64,000 nucleotides of DNA from Dimorphilus gyrociliatus (Eukaryota > Annelida > Polychaeta > Dinophilidae). The stretch is from NCBI GenBank assembly GCA_904063045.1, contig CAJFCJ010000002.1:2785891-2849890 (forward strand). Direction: 5' to 3'. Shown in pieces: positions 62,277-64,000 of this stretch (the stretch's first letter is position 1; each line of letters starts with the position of its first letter). The position numbers and the translations under genes are program-made. The notes under the pieces are model-generated. The model did no database searches, had not been told where the DNA came from, and was given only the letters and a program-made list of their open reading frames with translations.

Positions 62277-62624
62277 ATGGATCAGCGTCTAAGGCAATAT
62301 TGGTCTTCCAGCAGACATATTGTTCTAGCCGATGGCAAAGATAAATATTATAATCTTGATCAATACATCGTTAAGTACCAAGATCGAAGCTAAGAACCGA
62401 TCAAAATATAATCTGTCCTATAAGATTCCCTAATTTTTTTAACCGCACAGCTACATAGACAACGCTCTTTACGAATATTATGCTCCAAATTGAAAACGAA
62501 TCCATGTTTACATAGTTGGAGAACTATCATGGAGAAAATTCTACTGGAGGCCACTAATTCGATAATACTTTATGCAAAATACGATCTATGGGTGATTTAC
62601 CTTTTGAAATGCTTTCAAAGTTAA
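62277..62624 (+). mobile_element. Possible decayed LINE reverse-transcriptase fragment
   Basis: A frame open from 62424 to a stop at 62622-62624 contains the order LRILCSKLKTNP, then TIMEKILLEATNSIILYAK, then W. This resembles the region after the reverse-transcriptase core in non-LTR elements, where a leucine-rich helix is followed by a SxxLYGxxxW motif; here the Gly is Ala. A separate frame 62277-62393 (ADGKDKYYNLDQYIVKY) lies just upstream. The stops between the parts suggest an old, broken copy. Weak evidence. Confidence 0.25.
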
Positions 62625-62965
62625 CAGGCTTTAGCATAAAAACTAATTAACAAATTACCTCAGATGCTACCAGATTTTTACTCAGACTTTAGTCGAATAT
62701 AAGACGTTCTTGTAATTAAATAACTTAAATTTAACATCGGAAATTTTACACTAGTTGAAGTGAAAGTGGAAAAAGATACATCGACTTTATTGCAAGATAA
62801 ATTTTTGATTTAAGAGGAGTAAGAGTCACTAGAAAGAAATCTTCTAATACGAGACAATACGTTTGGAGAGGACAAAATGAAAGACACACTATCTTGTCTC
62901 TGTTCCCGATAGAAAAGTGTAGGTACTTCAAGTTTGGCTTCTTGCGTGATAGTAAGAAGTATCAG

Positions 62966-62973
62966 TGACGTCA
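62966..62973. promoter_or_regulatory. TGACGTCA cAMP-response-type site upstream of GPCR
   Basis: Exact palindrome 224 bases before the GPCR start codon. An AGGTGGCGC motif lies at 63123-63131, closer to the start. Confidence 0.35.
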
Positions 62974-63122
62974 TAAAGACCACAAACAAAAGTACGGATT
63001 TTATTGTTGTTCGTTGACCTACCCTAATGAGCTGTCATGGAAAAGGCTATTTTTTCTTAGTCGGCTTAGAAACAACATAATTATTTCATATGTTGCATAG
63101 AAAAAAATCACAAATAAGTTAC

Positions 63123-63131
63123 AGGTGGCGC
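63123..63131 (+). promoter_or_regulatory. AGGTGGCGC motif upstream of GPCR
   Basis: Context ACAGGTGGCGCTTCTG; belongs to the same AG-R-K-GGCGC group as the dispersed AGATGGCGC copies. Confidence 0.3.
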
Positions 63132-63196
63132 TTCTGTAACAAAAAGTGCTAGAGAGCAAAAGGAGGCAAAGGAAATCGCTTTCTCTCATTCCAACC

Positions 63197-63455
63197 ATGA
63201 ACAACGTTTCGAACGAATCAAACTCAGAAGTTCCGGTATGGAAAGCAATGACGGCTTTAAAAATATCTGGAATTTGTGCCTACATAACAGTGTTTACAGT
63301 GGCCGTGGTCAACAATTTAATTGTTCTAACGGTGATAGTTACCCAGAAGAATATGAGGAATAGTACTAATTTATTCATTGGAAATTTAGCTGTGGCTGAT
63401 TTAACTGTTGCTTTTCTGGTTCAACCGTTCACTTTATTTCACGAGCTTTTGATGG
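63197..63455 (+). CDS. Class A (rhodopsin-like) GPCR, first coding exon
   Basis: A plasma-membrane receptor, probably for a neuropeptide or amine. Start ATG at 63197 has a good context (ACCATGA); an in-frame upstream extension lacks an ATG. Residues 1-20 are extracellular with glycosylation sequons at N3 and N6. TM1 is about 22-48 with VVNNLIV, where N40 and V43 match the conserved N1.50 and V1.53. The first intracellular loop is TQKNMRNSTN. TM2 about 57-80 has NLAVADLTVAFLVQPF, with D68 at position 2.50. The exon ends ELLMG with G split in phase 1 before a GTATTA donor, at the usual place before the first extracellular loop. The DRY motif and later helices lie beyond the window. NLAVADL and the QPF ending of TM2 favour a peptide receptor, but the ligand cannot be told. 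Confidence 0.85.
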
Positions 63456-64000
63456 GTATTAATCTTTCACTATAAACAAATTCTTTTCTTTTATCAGGCT
63501 TTAAATGCGAAGTGTGAATTAACGTAAGACTACAATGTCTCATGTATACTTTTAAGACTACTATATTTTCTTAGCTGTCATTTTACTTTATGTAATACCT
63601 ACTATAGATTAAAAGGAAAATACATCCAACATTAGGCTTAATTTTATATTGTCTTTATTGTATTCTTTCTTAAATTTGAAACGTAGTTAAACTTGTTTTA
63701 GCTGTGCAAGTTGTCAATATCGTTCTTACCTTTTCCTTATTTACGATCTAACGATTTCTCATTGAAAGTTAAAATTTTTTTTCCTGTTTTTTTTTTTCCA
63801 ACAGAGAATTTATATTATAGACCTTACTCTTTTCCTCTAAAACAATTAAATAATATTAAATGAATAAGAGACAGAAAATATCTAATATTTAATATTAAAG
63901 ATGTGTAAAGTGATAATGAAGTATGAAAATGAACAGTGATAGAGAAATGCATTTATGACTGGATCTATTTATTGTACATACATTTTCTCTTACGTACGCT
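63456..64000 (+). other. GPCR intron
   Basis: Begins with the GPCR donor. An acceptor-like poly-T tract ending CAACAG at 63804 opens a short frame in the right phase, but the translation does not look like a GPCR extracellular loop and stops quickly, so the next exon is probably right of the window. Confidence 0.5.

Larger units (their letters stand above)
54517..63196. other. Long AT-rich intergenic region or intron
   Basis: Between the minus-strand L1-like exons and the GPCR; on the minus strand it may be an intron of the L1-like gene. Seen: (CT)n at 54889-54920, (TATC)n at 57470-57503, short TA runs, AGATGGCGT (minus) at 60081-60089, open stretches at 58647-58820 and 61419-61544, a possible decayed retroelement at 62277-62624, and TGACGTCA at 62966. 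No Ig domain was recognised on the minus strand. Confidence 0.45.

Noticed and set aside
63804-63900. Possible second GPCR exon
   Set aside because: Phase is right, but the translation lacks the Trp and Cys expected in the first extracellular loop and TM3 and hits a stop soon.
1-64000. tRNA, rRNA and CRISPR features
   Set aside because: No convincing tRNA B-box, rRNA segment or spaced direct-repeat array was seen; CRISPR arrays are also not expected in an animal genome.

Overview
The window is an AT-rich metazoan nuclear sequence. Genes are split into short exons with GT-AG introns, exon phases agree across junctions, and there are many (TA)n, (GA)n and (CT)n tracts. A bilaterian invertebrate is the most likely source, because Rab3, a class II POU factor, a PATJ-type multi-PDZ scaffold, L1-family-like adhesion tails and a peptide-receptor-type GPCR occur together. 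I cannot name the species. Exon models were built by eye from splice sites, phase and protein family resemblance.

Layout. 1-983 (-): first coding exon of Rab3; the rest of the gene runs off the left edge. 984-1482: short divergent promoter. 1483-5676 (+): a nine-exon class II POU gene (Oct1/Pdm type, about 587 aa) with a Gln-rich N-terminus. 5677-10640: intergenic, with a few ambiguous open stretches. 10641-15181 (+): an Ig-domain cell-surface receptor whose 3' end holds two consecutive, phase-compatible membrane-anchor modules; one carries an L1/neuroglian-like tail ending in a PDZ ligand. 15182-23489: AT-rich intergenic DNA with a cluster of E-boxes. 23490-31599 (+): a five-exon gene for a 234 aa single matrin/U1-type zinc-finger protein. 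33706-36954 (+): a two-exon gene of unknown function (about 170 aa). 41950-45545 (-), probably extending to 49333: a PATJ/MPDZ-like protein with five PDZ domains. 53996-54516 (-): the last three exons of a second L1-like membrane protein, paralogous in its anchor to the Ig receptor but without a visible ectodomain. 63197-63455 (+): first coding exon of a class A GPCR that runs off the right edge.

How the genes may relate. Several products fit neuronal or epithelial membrane biology: vesicle release (Rab3), adhesion (two L1-like tails), PDZ scaffolding (PATJ-like) and peptide reception (GPCR). The Ig receptor has a class I PDZ ligand and the window also encodes a PDZ scaffold, but a direct link is only inference.

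The most notable signals are the tandem alternative transmembrane/tail exons at 13.2-15.2 kb, their orphan paralogue at 54 kb, a strongly over-represented dispersed AGATGGCG motif resembling insulator/YY1 sites, and octamer plus palindromic POU-type sites inside the POU gene's own introns.
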